From positions 124,001 to 188,000 of the forward strand of contig JRUP01000004.1 of assembly GCA_000773965.1 (NCBI GenBank): 64,000 nt of DNA. Reading direction: 5' to 3'. The position numbers and the translations under genes are program-made. The notes under the pieces are model-generated. The model did no database searches and was not told where the DNA came from. It was given only the letters and a program-made list of their open reading frames with translations. Position 1 is the first letter of the stretch. Every line of letters begins with the position of its first letter. Positions 36,231 to 45,616 of this stretch are shown piece by piece. This DNA is from Enterobacter cancerogenus. GTDB lineage: Bacteria > Pseudomonadota > Gammaproteobacteria > Enterobacterales > Enterobacteriaceae.

Positions 36231-37592
36231 ATGGATACTCAATCTGCTGCCGCGTTATGGCAGCAACTGTGGCAAGGATTGCGTGGCGCGGAACCCCTTC
36301 CCGCGCTCAGCTTTCTCCAGCCCGATACCTTTTCTTCCGCGTTTGCCGTCAGTGAACTGGCCGCCACCAGCATCGGGTTGGCAAGCCAGGCAGTGAGCGA
36401 TTTGCTCGGGCAATCGGCCCCGGTCAGCGTCAACGTAAGGCTCGCCTCTCGCTGGTTTCAGCACAGCCTCACGCCGTTAAATCGCTCACCCGCCGCGCTC
36501 TGGGATCCCTTTGCAGGCGACTATGCCACCGCCGATGGCTGGATCCGTCTGCACACTAACGCCCCGCATCATCGTGCCGCCATGGAGCAGGTGCTCGGCC
36601 AACACGCCGACCGCGCCGCGTTAGCGCAGAGGGTGTCACAGTGGCAAGCCGCCGCGCTGGAGCAGGCCGTGATCGAGGCGGGCGGTTGTGCCGCGCAAAT
36701 GCGCAGTGAGCAACAGTGGTTGCAGCATCCACAAGGAATGGCCGTCAGCACTGAAGCACTGATCGCCCAACAGCCCACGGGGGATGCGCCCACGCCCGGC
36801 TGGCAACTGCCGACGGCGCGTCCCTTGCTCGGCGTGCGTGTGCTGGATCTAACACGCATTATCGCCGGACCGGTCGCCACGCGTTTTCTCGCCAGCCTTG
36901 GTGCGCAGGTTTTACGTATCGATCCTTACGGCTGGGAAGAGCCGACGCTGGAAGAGGAGATCACCTGCGGCAAGCGCTGTGCGCGGCTCGATCTTAAATC
37001 CAAAGCGGGCGTTGAGCAGCTGCGCGATCTGATCAAACACGCCGATGTAATGGTGCATGGCTATCGTGCAGATGCGCTGGAAAGGCTGGGGCTGGATGCC
37101 GAGTCACGGCGCAAACTGTCGCCCGGATTGGTGGATGTCAGTCTCAATGCGTGGGGCTGGAGCGGACCATGGCGCAATCGTCGCGGCTTTGACAGTCTGG
37201 TGCAGATGGGATGCGGTATTGCCGAACAGGGCATGAGCTGGCGTGGCAACGCCCAACCGACCCCGCTGCCGGTGCAGGCGCTCGATCACGCCACCGGCTA
37301 TATGATGGCCGCCGCCGTGCTGGAAGGGATGCGTCAGCGTCGGGAAAATCACGTAGGCTGGCAGGCTCGCTTATCGCTGGCGCGCACTGCAAGGCTATTG
37401 CAACAGTTTGGCGCGTCCCCGCAGCAGCCGCAGCATGGCATTACCGCGCAGCACGACGATGCCCTGCCGACAGTTGAGATCAATGCGTGGGGGATTGCCG
37501 AAAGGTTGCGTGCCGCTGCATACCTGCCCGGCACGCCGATGATCTGCGCCACGCCGGGCGTCAAGCTCGGCAGCAGCGCAGCCAGCTGGTAA
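36231..37592 (+). CDS. CoA-transferase family III protein with apparently permuted domains
   Basis: A 453-residue member of the CaiB/BaiF (family III) CoA-transferases. The usual amino-terminal signature LLGVRVLDLTRIIAGPVATRFLASLGA occurs only at about residue 199, and the catalytic aspartate is D352 in ALDHATGYMMAAAV. The first 180 residues instead look like the usual carboxy-terminal domain: DPFAGDYATADGWIRLHTN, then AALEQAVIEAGGCAAQM, then WLQHPQGM. The order is therefore reversed compared with E. coli CaiB or Frc. Substrate unknown. The stop directly abuts the convergent ycdY stop. Confidence 0.82.
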   Translation: MDTQSAAALWQQLWQGLRGAEPLPALSFLQPDTFSSAFAVSELAATSIGLASQAVSDLLGQSAPVSVNVRLASRWFQHSLTPLNRSPAALWDPFAGDYATADGWIRLHTNAPHHRAAMEQVLGQHADRAALAQRVSQWQAAALEQAVIEAGGCAAQMRSEQQWLQHPQGMAVSTEALIAQQPTGDAPTPGWQLPTARPLLGVRVLDLTRIIAGPVATRFLASLGAQVLRIDPYGWEEPTLEEEITCGKRCARLDLKSKAGVEQLRDLIKHADVMVHGYRADALERLGLDAESRRKLSPGLVDVSLNAWGWSGPWRNRRGFDSLVQMGCGIAEQGMSWRGNAQPTPLPVQALDHATGYMMAAAVLEGMRQRRENHVGWQARLSLARTARLLQQFGASPQQPQHGITAQHDDALPTVEINAWGIAERLRAAAYLPGTPMICATPGVKLGSSAASW

Positions 37593-38153
37593 TCAGGCTT
37601 CTTCGCTGTTGTCTTCGTTCAGCTCGTCGTACATTGCCTGAATAGCTTCACGGCTCAGCGCGGCCAGCGTGCGGTAGAACGCGCTGGTCGCGTGGGCTTC
37701 CACTTTGCCGAGGAACGCGCCGCACCACGGCAGCAGATAGTCGTCGAACAGCGCTAATTGCGCAGCAAACTCATCCTCCGCGGACTGATCTTCCAGCCAC
37801 GAGGCCGCCAGCAGCAGTACGCCAAAATGGTCGGCTGGCGCGTCGCTTAACGGCATGCCACGTGAAGAGAGAAACGCACGCACATCCGCTTCCTGCGGGC
37901 CGTTTGGCCACTGTGAAGCATAAGGCGGTACGCTGCATTCGCTGCCGACGAACAGTGCGTTGTAATCCGCCGCCAGCGCCTGCGGATCGCTGTTCTGCTG
38001 CAGACGTGTTAACAGTTCATCCTGCTCCAGCGGCCACTGAGCCTTCAGTTTGCCTTCACGCAGCATGGTGAAGAGCGGCACCAGCAATGGATCTTGTGGT
38101 TGGCGGTTGAACAGCGAGCCGATGACGCGGCAGAGAATGGAAAACTCATTCAT
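37593..38153 (-). CDS. ycdY: TorD/DmsD-family chaperone YcdY
   Basis: A 186-residue helical redox-enzyme maturation chaperone. It is clearly orthologous to E. coli YcdY (184 residues), sharing MNEFSILCRVIGSL, QPQDPLLVPLFT, ADYNALFVG and WCGAFLGKVEAHATS. In E. coli YcdY increases the phosphatase activity of YcdX, possibly by helping zinc loading. Here it follows ycdX by 26 bases on the same strand, as the last gene of ghrA-ycdX-ycdY. Confidence 0.95.
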   Translation of the reverse strand: MNEFSILCRVIGSLFNRQPQDPLLVPLFTMLREGKLKAQWPLEQDELLTRLQQNSDPQALAADYNALFVGSECSVPPYASQWPNGPQEADVRAFLSSRGMPLSDAPADHFGVLLLAASWLEDQSAEDEFAAQLALFDDYLLPWCGAFLGKVEAHATSAFYRTLAALSREAIQAMYDELNEDNSEEA

Positions 38154-38179
38154 GCAACAGAATTCCTTGAGGCTAAAAG

Positions 38180-38917
38180 TTAAAAGTCCGCAAATTCAGC
38201 AATGTGCTTACCGGTTCGCTGTTCGAGGAAGTCGAGCAGGCGGCGCGGCGTGACATTTAACACGCGATCCTCGGGAAAATCCACTTCGCGTGTGATGCGG
38301 ATGCAGTGTTCGAAATGACCAAGGGTAAAGGCGGTGTGAGAGTCTGAACCGAACGCCAGACGCCCGCCGGCATCACGCACCGCTTCAGCGATGGCGCGGC
38401 AATTGGGTTCACTGCCCGGACGTGAATGGGTAAAGGAGGAGTTATTGATCTCCAGCGCCACATCATAATGCGCGGCGGCTTCGGCAATGGCGCGGATATC
38501 CACCGGGAATTTCGGGTTGCCCGGATGCGAAATAATGTGCACCAGCCCGCCCGCCATCGCGGCAATCATCGCTTCCGTGTGATGCGCTTTATCACGCGGT
38601 GCGTACACCGGCTCATGGAAACCGGCCACAATCAGATCCAGCGCATCCAGCATCGGGCCGCTGCAGTCAATTTCACCCTGCTGATTTTTGATGTTGGCTT
38701 CAATACCACGCAAAACGCCTACGCCATCAATCACGCGTGGCCAGATACGCATATTAACGAAGTGCCAGTAGTGCGGCGCATCCGCCATATCCGGGCCGTG
38801 ATCGGTGATGGCAAACAGCTTCAGGCCATTCTGCTTCGCCTGCACCACATAATCATGCAGTGTGCTGTATGCGTGGGTACTGGCAACGGTGTGCATATGC
38901 AAATCGACGGGATACAT
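38180..38917 (-). CDS. ycdX: PHP-family metal-dependent phosphatase YcdX
   Basis: A 245-residue PHP-domain phosphatase, same length as E. coli YcdX. Metal ligands are visible in [12 protein letters not shown] (HxH), [30 protein letters not shown] and the late GSDSHTAF, giving the trinuclear zinc site. The ATG at 38917 has AGGAG six to seven bases before it. In E. coli it is linked to swarming motility. It stands 24 bases after ghrA. Confidence 0.96.
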   Translation of the reverse strand: MYPVDLHMHTVASTHAYSTLHDYVVQAKQNGLKLFAITDHGPDMADAPHYWHFVNMRIWPRVIDGVGVLRGIEANIKNQQGEIDCSGPMLDALDLIVAGFHEPVYAPRDKAHHTEAMIAAMAGGLVHIISHPGNPKFPVDIRAIAEAAAHYDVALEINNSSFTHSRPGSEPNCRAIAEAVRDAGGRLAFGSDSHTAFTLGHFEHCIRITREVDFPEDRVLNVTPRRLLDFLEQRTGKHIAEFADF

Positions 38918-38941
38918 CCTCTTCTCCTGACTCAATGTGAA

Positions 38942-39880
38942 TTAATAACCGCGCTGGCGATCAACTAAACCACCCGGCTGATCCCACTGCTCCAGAGCAA
39001 GTATGGCACCGGCAATGAAATCCATCGCCTCGCCGGGCAACGTGATAGCCGCAGTATGTGGCGTCAATGTGACATGTGGATGAGACCACAGCGGGTGATC
39101 CGCCGGCAGTGGCTCGGTCTGGAACACGTCCAGCGCCGCGCCCGCCAGTTGCCCGCTGTTCAGCGCCGCCAGCAGATCGGCTTCCACTACATGCGCGCCA
39201 CGCGCCAGATTGAGGAAAAAGGCCCCGTGCGGTAACGCGCGCAGCAACTTTTCATCAATCAGGTTGGTGGTTTCCGGCGTGGCGGGCAGCAGATCGATCA
39301 GCACCTGAGTGCCATCCAGAAACGCATCCAGCTGATCGCGACCGTGGAAGGTTTGCACGCCCTCAATCTGCTTAGCCGAGCGGCTCCAGCAGCGCAGCGG
39401 GAAACCCCACTGACGTAAACTTTCCAGCACGCTACTGCCCAGTACGCCCGCACCGAGCACGCCGATGGTGAAGTTGGCGCGATCCGCTGTGTCGAGTGGC
39501 TGCCAGTTTGCCTGTTGCTGCTGCTGACGATAGTCGGCAAAACGGCGGAACCAGCCCAGCACGCACCAGTTGGCGTATTCCTGCATCTGTCGCGCCATGC
39601 CGGTATCTTCGAGACGGAACAGCGGCACCTCATCGGCTAACATTTCCGGATGGGCGCGCAGTTGCTTAAGAATTTCGTCGACGCCCGCGCCCATGGCAAA
39701 CACACCTTTCAATGGACGACCAGCCAGCATCTCGGTGGGTGGCGAACGCACGATGGCATAATCCGCCGGATCCGTATCGCCCGGCTGCCAGTAGCGCACG
39801 TTGGCTTGCGGTAAACGCTGACGTAGTCCCGCTAGCCAGCGATCGGGGGCTTGCGACGGGTGATACCAGATGATCTCCAT
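38942..39880 (-). CDS. ghrA: Glyoxylate/hydroxypyruvate reductase A
   Basis: A 312-residue D-2-hydroxyacid dehydrogenase that reduces glyoxylate to glycolate and hydroxypyruvate to glycerate with NADPH. It matches E. coli GhrA (312) throughout: [34 protein letters not shown], the dinucleotide loop [29 protein letters not shown] with the substrate arginine, and the catalytic histidine in LTPHTAAIT. It is the first gene of ghrA-ycdX-ycdY and divergent from treA. Confidence 0.95.
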   Translation of the reverse strand: MEIIWYHPSQAPDRWLAGLRQRLPQANVRYWQPGDTDPADYAIVRSPPTEMLAGRPLKGVFAMGAGVDEILKQLRAHPEMLADEVPLFRLEDTGMARQMQEYANWCVLGWFRRFADYRQQQQQANWQPLDTADRANFTIGVLGAGVLGSSVLESLRQWGFPLRCWSRSAKQIEGVQTFHGRDQLDAFLDGTQVLIDLLPATPETTNLIDEKLLRALPHGAFFLNLARGAHVVEADLLAALNSGQLAGAALDVFQTEPLPADHPLWSHPHVTLTPHTAAITLPGEAMDFIAGAILALEQWDQPGGLVDRQRGY

Positions 39881-40087
39881 ACAGCTCTCCTTTTTTTCCT
39901 TCAGCCTCAGGCAAATAGCGCTTCAGGGCAAGCAAAAACCTTAAGGTTAATGCAATTTCTTGCGTGATTAATTCCCGCGGCTTCACATTTCCATGGCCTG
40001 AGGCGGCTAAGCGGCGCGTTAGCGACTAAAGTTGTTCGGGTGGTCAATGTGTTAGCGCACCACCTTTTCGGACAAGGAGAAAAACCG

Positions 40088-41767
40088 ATGATAAAAAATG
40101 TCAAATTCACCCCCGCGCCACTAACGTTCTTACTGAGCGCGGCGCTGCTGGCCAGCGCCTCTGTTGCGCAGGCGGAAGATACCAGCCGAATGCTAAGCAG
40201 CCAGCCACAGCCGCCCGATATCCGCCTGGGGCCTCTGTTTAATGCGGTACAGCAGGCAAAATTTTATCCGGATCAGAAAACCTTTGCCGATGCGGTTCCG
40301 AAGTACAATCCTTCCTCGATACTGGCCGACTGGCAGATGCAAAAGAGCCAGCGCAACTTCGACCTCAAGCATTTCGTGGACGCTAATTTCACCCTGCCTA
40401 AAGAGCAGGACAAATACGTGCCGCCTGCAGGACAAAGCCTGCGTGAACATATCAACGGCCTGTGGCCGGTGCTGACACGATCGACACCGACCGCCAGCCA
40501 GTATGATTCCCTGTTGCCACTGCCGAAACCCTATGTGGTCCCCGGCGGCCGCTTCCGCGAAGTCTATTACTGGGACAGCTACTTCACCATGCTGGGCCTC
40601 GCCGAGAGCGGACACTGGGATCGCGTGCAGGATATGGTGGATAACTTCGCCACTGAACTGGATAGATACGGCCACATCCCGAACGGCAACCGCAGTTATT
40701 ATCTCAGCCGTTCGCAGCCACCGTTCTTTAGCCTGATGGTGGATCTGCTGGCGACCCATAAAGGTGATGATGTCTATCGCCAGTATTTGCCGCAGTTGCA
40801 GAAAGAGTACGACTACTGGATGGCGGACAGCGATAAGGTCGCTGCCGGTCAGGCCAGTAAGCGCGTGATCAAACTCGGCGACGGCACTCTGCTTAATCGC
40901 TACTGGGACGAGCGTGATGCCCCGCGCACCGAATCCTGGCTCGACGATGTAAATACCGCCAACAAGGCGCCGGATCGCAATAAACAGCAGGTGTATCGCG
41001 ATCTGCGTGCCGGTGCGGCCTCTGGTTGGGACTTCAGCTCTCGCTGGTTTACCGATGCCCACAATCTGGCCTCAATCCGCACCACCCAACTGGCACCGGT
41101 CGATCTCAATAGCCTGATGTTCCATCTGGAGCAGGTGTTGTCCAAAGCCTCGAAACTGGCGAATCAGGATGACAAAGCCAAACAGTTCGCGGCAGATGCT
41201 GAGAAACGCCAGGCAGCCATCAATCGTTATCTGTGGGATGAGAAACAGGGCTGGTATGCCGACTACGACTGGCAGACAAAACATATTCACCCGCAGCTGA
41301 CCGCTGCCACGCTATTCCCACTGTATATGCAGGTGGCGAGCGAGAAACAGGCGGACCGCACTGCCAAAGCGGTGGAGAAACAGCTGTTGAAACCTGGCGG
41401 TTTGGTGACCACCACCGTGAACAATGGTCAGCAATGGGATGCACCAAATGGCTGGGCGCCTCTGCAATGGGTGGCGGTGGAAGGTCTGGAGCATTACAAG
41501 CAACCCAAGCTGGCGCAGGAGATTGGTCAGCGCTTCCTGAAGAATGTGCAGGCCACTTACGACAAAGAGCACAAGCTGGTTGAGAAGTATGTGGTGGAAG
41601 GCGCGCAACTGGGCGGCGGCGGTGGCGGTGAATATCCACTGCAGGACGGCTTCGGCTGGACCAATGGCGTCACGCTCAAATTGCTCGATAAATACTGCCC
41701 GAAAGACAAAACCTGCAATAACGCGCGCGATATCCCGAATATGCCCGCGCTGAGTGCGGGGAAATAA
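40088..41767 (+). CDS. treA: Periplasmic trehalase
   Basis: A 559-residue GH37 enzyme that hydrolyses trehalose to two glucose in the periplasm. A signal peptide ends [10 protein letters not shown] before EDTSRML. Both family signatures are present: [18 protein letters not shown] near residue 155 and [13 protein letters not shown] near 445, as well as the glycine-rich [19 protein letters not shown]. The catalytic pair is expected at the aspartate of [14 protein letters not shown] and the late glutamate of [17 protein letters not shown] eight bases upstream sets the ATG. In E. coli it is RpoS- and osmotically induced. Confidence 0.96.
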   Translation: MIKNVKFTPAPLTFLLSAALLASASVAQAEDTSRMLSSQPQPPDIRLGPLFNAVQQAKFYPDQKTFADAVPKYNPSSILADWQMQKSQRNFDLKHFVDANFTLPKEQDKYVPPAGQSLREHINGLWPVLTRSTPTASQYDSLLPLPKPYVVPGGRFREVYYWDSYFTMLGLAESGHWDRVQDMVDNFATELDRYGHIPNGNRSYYLSRSQPPFFSLMVDLLATHKGDDVYRQYLPQLQKEYDYWMADSDKVAAGQASKRVIKLGDGTLLNRYWDERDAPRTESWLDDVNTANKAPDRNKQQVYRDLRAGAASGWDFSSRWFTDAHNLASIRTTQLAPVDLNSLMFHLEQVLSKASKLANQDDKAKQFAADAEKRQAAINRYLWDEKQGWYADYDWQTKHIHPQLTAATLFPLYMQVASEKQADRTAKAVEKQLLKPGGLVTTTVNNGQQWDAPNGWAPLQWVAVEGLEHYKQPKLAQEIGQRFLKNVQATYDKEHKLVEKYVVEGAQLGGGGGGEYPLQDGFGWTNGVTLKLLDKYCPKDKTCNNARDIPNMPALSAGK

Positions 41768-42169
41768 CCCTCTCCCTCTGCTTTAAATAAAACCGCTGCT
41801 ACTGCTTTGTCTGTCAAACGGTAGCAGCGCAATCAGTTCGCGCTGTCAAAGCTAAGGTGCTCAATGCCATCATCTCAGGCAGGCGATGTCACCATTTAAC
41901 GCAGCGAAGTCATCACCTCAGGTTACACACCACCGCGCACCGCGACAGATTGTCTGACTGAATCATGAAACCTTTCTCACTTAAAGCCTTGCTCACTACG
42001 CCACCCCTCCTGTTCGTCTCCTCACAATCTCCTGAACTCACATTAACAAGTTGAAACACACCTCATTAAAAGATAATAATTCTCACTCTTAATTTTAATC
42101 GCATTCTCACTATTTCGGCGTTGCCGGTTGTGTGCTGCTTTTGATTTGCTTCCCGTTAAAGGATTTCCG
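41768..42169. other. Intergenic region with a treA hairpin and a Fur-type box
   Basis: No gene seen in about 400 bases. A 9-bp stem CGCTGCTAC/GTAGCAGCG (41794-41829, 18-base loop) follows treA and may end its transcript, although no good T tract follows. The right half is the AT-rich promoter of the receptor gene, with the Fur-type box. Confidence 0.55.
42071..42085. promoter_or_regulatory. Fur-type box upstream of the TonB-dependent receptor
   Basis: AGATAATAATTCTCA matches the 7-1-7 Fur consensus TGATAAT-N-ATTATCA at 12 of 14 positions. It lies 85 bases before the receptor ATG, consistent with iron repression. Confidence 0.65.
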
Positions 42170-44266
42170 ATGACGCTTTTTACCCTCAATCGTGGCCGCG
42201 TGCTGTGCGCACTGGCTCTGGCCCTTCCCGCCGCAACCTTCGCGGAAGAATCCATCGTGGTCACCGCGCAACCGCAAGAGAGCGCCAACTCACCGACGCA
42301 AGGCTATCTCGCCACCCGCAGCAGCGGCGGCAGTAAAACCGATCAGCCGCTGATCACCACGCCGCAGTCCATCTCAGTGGTGACACGTCAGCAGATGGAA
42401 GATCAGGGTGCGCAGGATCTCAATCAGGTACTGAACTACACGCCGGGCGTATTCACCAACTTCGGCGGGGCCGCTACGCGTTATGACACCATTGCGCTGC
42501 GTGGTTTTCATGGCGGCGATGTCGACAACACCTTCCTGGATGGCTTGCGCATCATGAGTGATGGCGGCAGCTTCAACATCTTGCAGGTAGATAACTGGTT
42601 CCTCGATCGCGTTGATGTGATCAAAGGCCCCTCCTCCGCACTTTACGGCCAGACCGTACCAGGCGGATTAGTCAATCAGGTGAGCAAGCGGCCGCAGTTT
42701 GCTGAAGAGGGCCATTTCCGCCTGTCGACCGGCACTAACGCCACCAACAGCGCCGCCTTTGACTACACCAATGCGATTAACGATCAGTGGGCCTTCCGCC
42801 TCACCGGCATCACGCGTAACAGCGATACGCAGTACGATCACACCCGTGAAGAAAAATATGCGATTTCGCCACAGCTGCTGTGGCAACCCAGCGAAGACAC
42901 CAGTCTGGTGCTGCGTGCCTATCTGCAAAAAGATCCATCCGGCGGTTATCACGGTTCCGTGCCGGCTGAAGGCACGCTTTATAGCCATAATGGCCGCAAG
43001 CTGAGTGATGGATTCTATGAGGGCGACAGCGCGCTGGATCAGTTCAAGCGCCACGAGCAGATCTACAGCTATGACTTTTCGCACCGCTTTAATGAAGTGT
43101 GGTCTGTCTACTCCACCGCCAGCTATAGCCATTCCAATGTCGATCTCGATCAGGTGTATCAGATTGGCTGGGATGCCACTAACCCGGATCTGCTGACCCG
43201 CTACTTCTCCGGTGAACGTTCTTCCCTCAGCGCATGGGCCAACGATAACCGCCTGCAGGCCGATTTTGCCACTGGTGCGCTGCAGCACAGGGTGATCCTC
43301 GGTGCCGAATATCATCGTTATAAGAATGATTTAAGTAAAACCAGTGGCTATGCGAGTTCATTAAACCCCTGGACCGGTGAAGCGGTCGGCAGCATGCCGG
43401 ATTACAGCTGGACCGAACAAACGCGTCGCTATTATCAGACCGGACTCTACTTGCAGGATGAAATGCAGCTCGACCGCTGGCATCTGGATCTCTCTGGTCG
43501 TTACGATCGCATCGTCTCCAATAATGGCACCAGCCGTCGCCAGGATGACCACGTCAGCGGCCGTGCTGCGCTGCTGTATGCGTTCGACAGCGGAATTTCA
43601 CCTTACGTCAGTTGGAGCCAGGCGATTACCCCGGCTTCTTTGACCGACCCAGACGGCAATCAGCTGAAGCCAACCACTTCCGAGCAGTATGAAGCCGGTG
43701 TGAAATACCAGCCGGTGGGCACACGTGATATGTACTCCATCGCGCTGTACGATTTGACGCAAAACGATGTGGCGAACCGTAACGTGGTGGACAGCACCTA
43801 CACGCCTTCCGGTAAAGTGCATTCGCAGGGCATTGAGCTGGAAGCCCGCAACCAGCTGACGCCACGACTCAGCACCATCGCCGGTTACACGCTGAACCAT
43901 CTGCGTTTCAAAGATTCCGTTGACGGGAATGATGGCCATACGCCTTACGTCACGCCGAACAGCATGGCGTCATTCTGGGGTCACTATCAGTTTGATTACG
44001 GCTTGAGCGCCGGTGCGGGTGTGCGTTATATCGGTAAGCAGTGGGCCGATAATGAAAACACTACACGTTTGCCGTCAGTGACGTTGTTGGATGCATCAGT
44101 CCGTGCCGACCTGAGTGCGTGGAATTCACAGTTGAAAGGGGCATGGCTGCAGATCAATGCCAATAACCTGACCGACAAAAAGTATCTCGCCGCCTGTTAT
44201 GGCACCGGGTATTGCTATCGCGGCGCAGAGCGAACCATTACCGCCACCGTGGGCTACGACTTCTAA
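42170..44266 (+). CDS. TonB-dependent siderophore receptor (FoxA/FhuA-like)
   Basis: A 698-residue outer-membrane receptor. A signal peptide ends ALPAATFA before EESIVVTAQPQ, whose ESIVVTA is the TonB box. The plug domain has PLITTPQSISVVTRQQMEDQGAQDL, IALRGFHGG and VIKGPSSALYGQ; the barrel follows and ends ITATVGYDF with the terminal phenylalanine. The length and sequence flavour fit hydroxamate receptors such as ferrioxamine (FoxA) or ferrichrome receptors; the ligand is not certain. It stands alone, without ABC transport or reductase genes. Confidence 0.9.
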   Translation: MTLFTLNRGRVLCALALALPAATFAEESIVVTAQPQESANSPTQGYLATRSSGGSKTDQPLITTPQSISVVTRQQMEDQGAQDLNQVLNYTPGVFTNFGGAATRYDTIALRGFHGGDVDNTFLDGLRIMSDGGSFNILQVDNWFLDRVDVIKGPSSALYGQTVPGGLVNQVSKRPQFAEEGHFRLSTGTNATNSAAFDYTNAINDQWAFRLTGITRNSDTQYDHTREEKYAISPQLLWQPSEDTSLVLRAYLQKDPSGGYHGSVPAEGTLYSHNGRKLSDGFYEGDSALDQFKRHEQIYSYDFSHRFNEVWSVYSTASYSHSNVDLDQVYQIGWDATNPDLLTRYFSGERSSLSAWANDNRLQADFATGALQHRVILGAEYHRYKNDLSKTSGYASSLNPWTGEAVGSMPDYSWTEQTRRYYQTGLYLQDEMQLDRWHLDLSGRYDRIVSNNGTSRRQDDHVSGRAALLYAFDSGISPYVSWSQAITPASLTDPDGNQLKPTTSEQYEAGVKYQPVGTRDMYSIALYDLTQNDVANRNVVDSTYTPSGKVHSQGIELEARNQLTPRLSTIAGYTLNHLRFKDSVDGNDGHTPYVTPNSMASFWGHYQFDYGLSAGAGVRYIGKQWADNENTTRLPSVTLLDASVRADLSAWNSQLKGAWLQINANNLTDKKYLAACYGTGYCYRGAERTITATVGYDF

Positions 44267-44276
44267 CTGCCAAAAA

Positions 44277-44305
44277 AAATCCGCATCCCGGTGGGATGCG
44301 GATTT
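44277..44305 (+). terminator. Rho-independent terminator after the receptor gene
   Basis: AAATCCGCATCCC paired with GGGATGCGGATTT around a GGT loop, starting ten bases after the stop. It is symmetrical enough to serve the convergent glsB/ymgE gene too. Confidence 0.88.
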
Positions 44306-44325
44306 CATTAAATCAGGGTGTACTG

Positions 44326-44574
44326 CTAGGTGCGCACTTTACGGTAGATCCACAGCACCACGATGGCACCGACTATCGCAACGATAAAACTACGAAGGTT
44401 GAAACCATCAACTTTGTCGAAGCCAATGAGATTTCCAATCCACCCACCGACAACAGCACCAATGATTCCTAGGGCAACAGTGAGAATAAACCCACCACCA
44501 TCTTTACCCGGCATGATCCATTTGGCAATAATCCCAGCAATCAAGCCAAAAATAATCCATACGAAAATGTTCAC
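44326..44574 (-). CDS. ymgE: GlsB/YeaQ/YmgE-family stress-response membrane protein
   Basis: An 82-residue inner-membrane protein of the transglycosylase-associated (GlsB/YeaQ/YmgE) family. Three hydrophobic stretches rich in glycine (VWIIFGLIAGIIAKWIM, LTVALGIIGAVVGGWIGNLI, SFIVAIVGAIVVLWIYR) surround the conserved PGKDGGG loop. Function is poorly known; E. coli relatives are stress-induced. Its place between treA and ycgR matches ymgE in E. coli, hence the symbol. Confidence 0.88.
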   Translation of the reverse strand: MNIFVWIIFGLIAGIIAKWIMPGKDGGGFILTVALGIIGAVVGGWIGNLIGFDKVDGFNLRSFIVAIVGAIVVLWIYRKVRT

Positions 44575-44759
44575 ATACTACTCCTTACGTTATAAATCAA
44601 GGTGTTCACTGCGATTAGTATAGTCGGATATTTTTAATCTGCTTGATGAGCATCACAGTAAAAATTAGTTTGCAGGCTAAAGCTTTTTGTCAGGCCGTCG
44701 ATAACAGTTCGATAGCCGTGTCACCCGTGATAATAACAATCGGATAAGTGGAGCAGGAT

Positions 44760-45494
44760 GTGAAAGACGCCGATAACGAACAATATCTCAAACGAGGCAC
44801 CCTTGCTGTTTTAAACGTAATGAAGGATTTGTTGCGTTTCCAGACCCCATTAATGGTCAGTTTTTCGCGCGGTCAATTTATCAGCCGCATGCTGGATGCC
44901 GATGAAGATCGCGTGATCTTCGACCTCGGCAGTAATGCACTGGATAACGATTTAGCGTTGCAGGGCGGTGAAGTGAATATCGCTGCAGAAACCCAGGGTG
45001 CAAAAGTGGAATTTGGCTTAATCAAACTGGAGCGCACCGAGTTTGAGGGCTTACCGGCGTTTACTGCCCCACTGCCTGAGTTGCTGTGGCAGATCCAGCG
45101 TCGTGAGTTTTTCCGCGTTTCAGCCCCGATGGAGCCGGTATTTTACTGCCATACGCAGTGGCCGGATGGCAGTAAAGCGCGTTTTCGTTTGCAGGATCTC
45201 TCTCTCGGTGGTGCGGGCGTATTGCTGGATGAGAGCTTGCCAGAGGGCCTGAACCGCGGTGACACCTTTAAAAATTTGCGCGTTGAATTGGGCGAATACG
45301 GTCATTTTGAAGTCACCGCGCAATTGCTGCATATTGGCGAACGCAGCACCGTCACCAGCAAGAATGAAACCCGCACAACTCCTCGTCTCAGCTTCCGTTT
45401 TACCGCCATTGAGCCCGTACAGGAACGCCAGCTACAGCAAGTGATCTTTGCGCTGGAACGTCTGGCCCGCGACAAAGCGAATCGCTTCCAGTAA
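44760..45494 (+). CDS. ycgR: Flagellar brake protein YcgR
   Basis: A 244-residue c-di-GMP effector that binds the flagellar motor and slows swimming. The N-terminal YcgR domain (LAVLNVMKDLLRFQTPLMVSFSRGQFISRML) is followed by a PilZ domain with the RxxxR motif in RREFFRVSAP and the D/NxSxxG motif in LQDLSLGGAGVLL. The GTG at 44760 has GGAG six bases before it and gives exactly the E. coli length; an upstream GTG at 44748 is possible. Flagellar regulation by FlhDC is likely, not seen. Confidence 0.94.
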   Translation: MKDADNEQYLKRGTLAVLNVMKDLLRFQTPLMVSFSRGQFISRMLDADEDRVIFDLGSNALDNDLALQGGEVNIAAETQGAKVEFGLIKLERTEFEGLPAFTAPLPELLWQIQRREFFRVSAPMEPVFYCHTQWPDGSKARFRLQDLSLGGAGVLLDESLPEGLNRGDTFKNLRVELGEYGHFEVTAQLLHIGERSTVTSKNETRTTPRLSFRFTAIEPVQERQLQQVIFALERLARDKANRFQ

Positions 45495-45616
45495 TTGGAT
45501 AACATGCGGGGATCAGAGCGAACCCCGCAGATTTCTCTACGACATGATTTATCACGCCTGGGCAAGCGCGGTGTGACTCGCCCTCGCGCGATACGTTGTC
45601 TTTGAGACGATAAAGA

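Noticed and set aside
42668..43315. Antisense frame (215 codons) in the receptor gene
   Set aside because: Overlaps the conserved plug and barrel region of the receptor; no protein-like motif.
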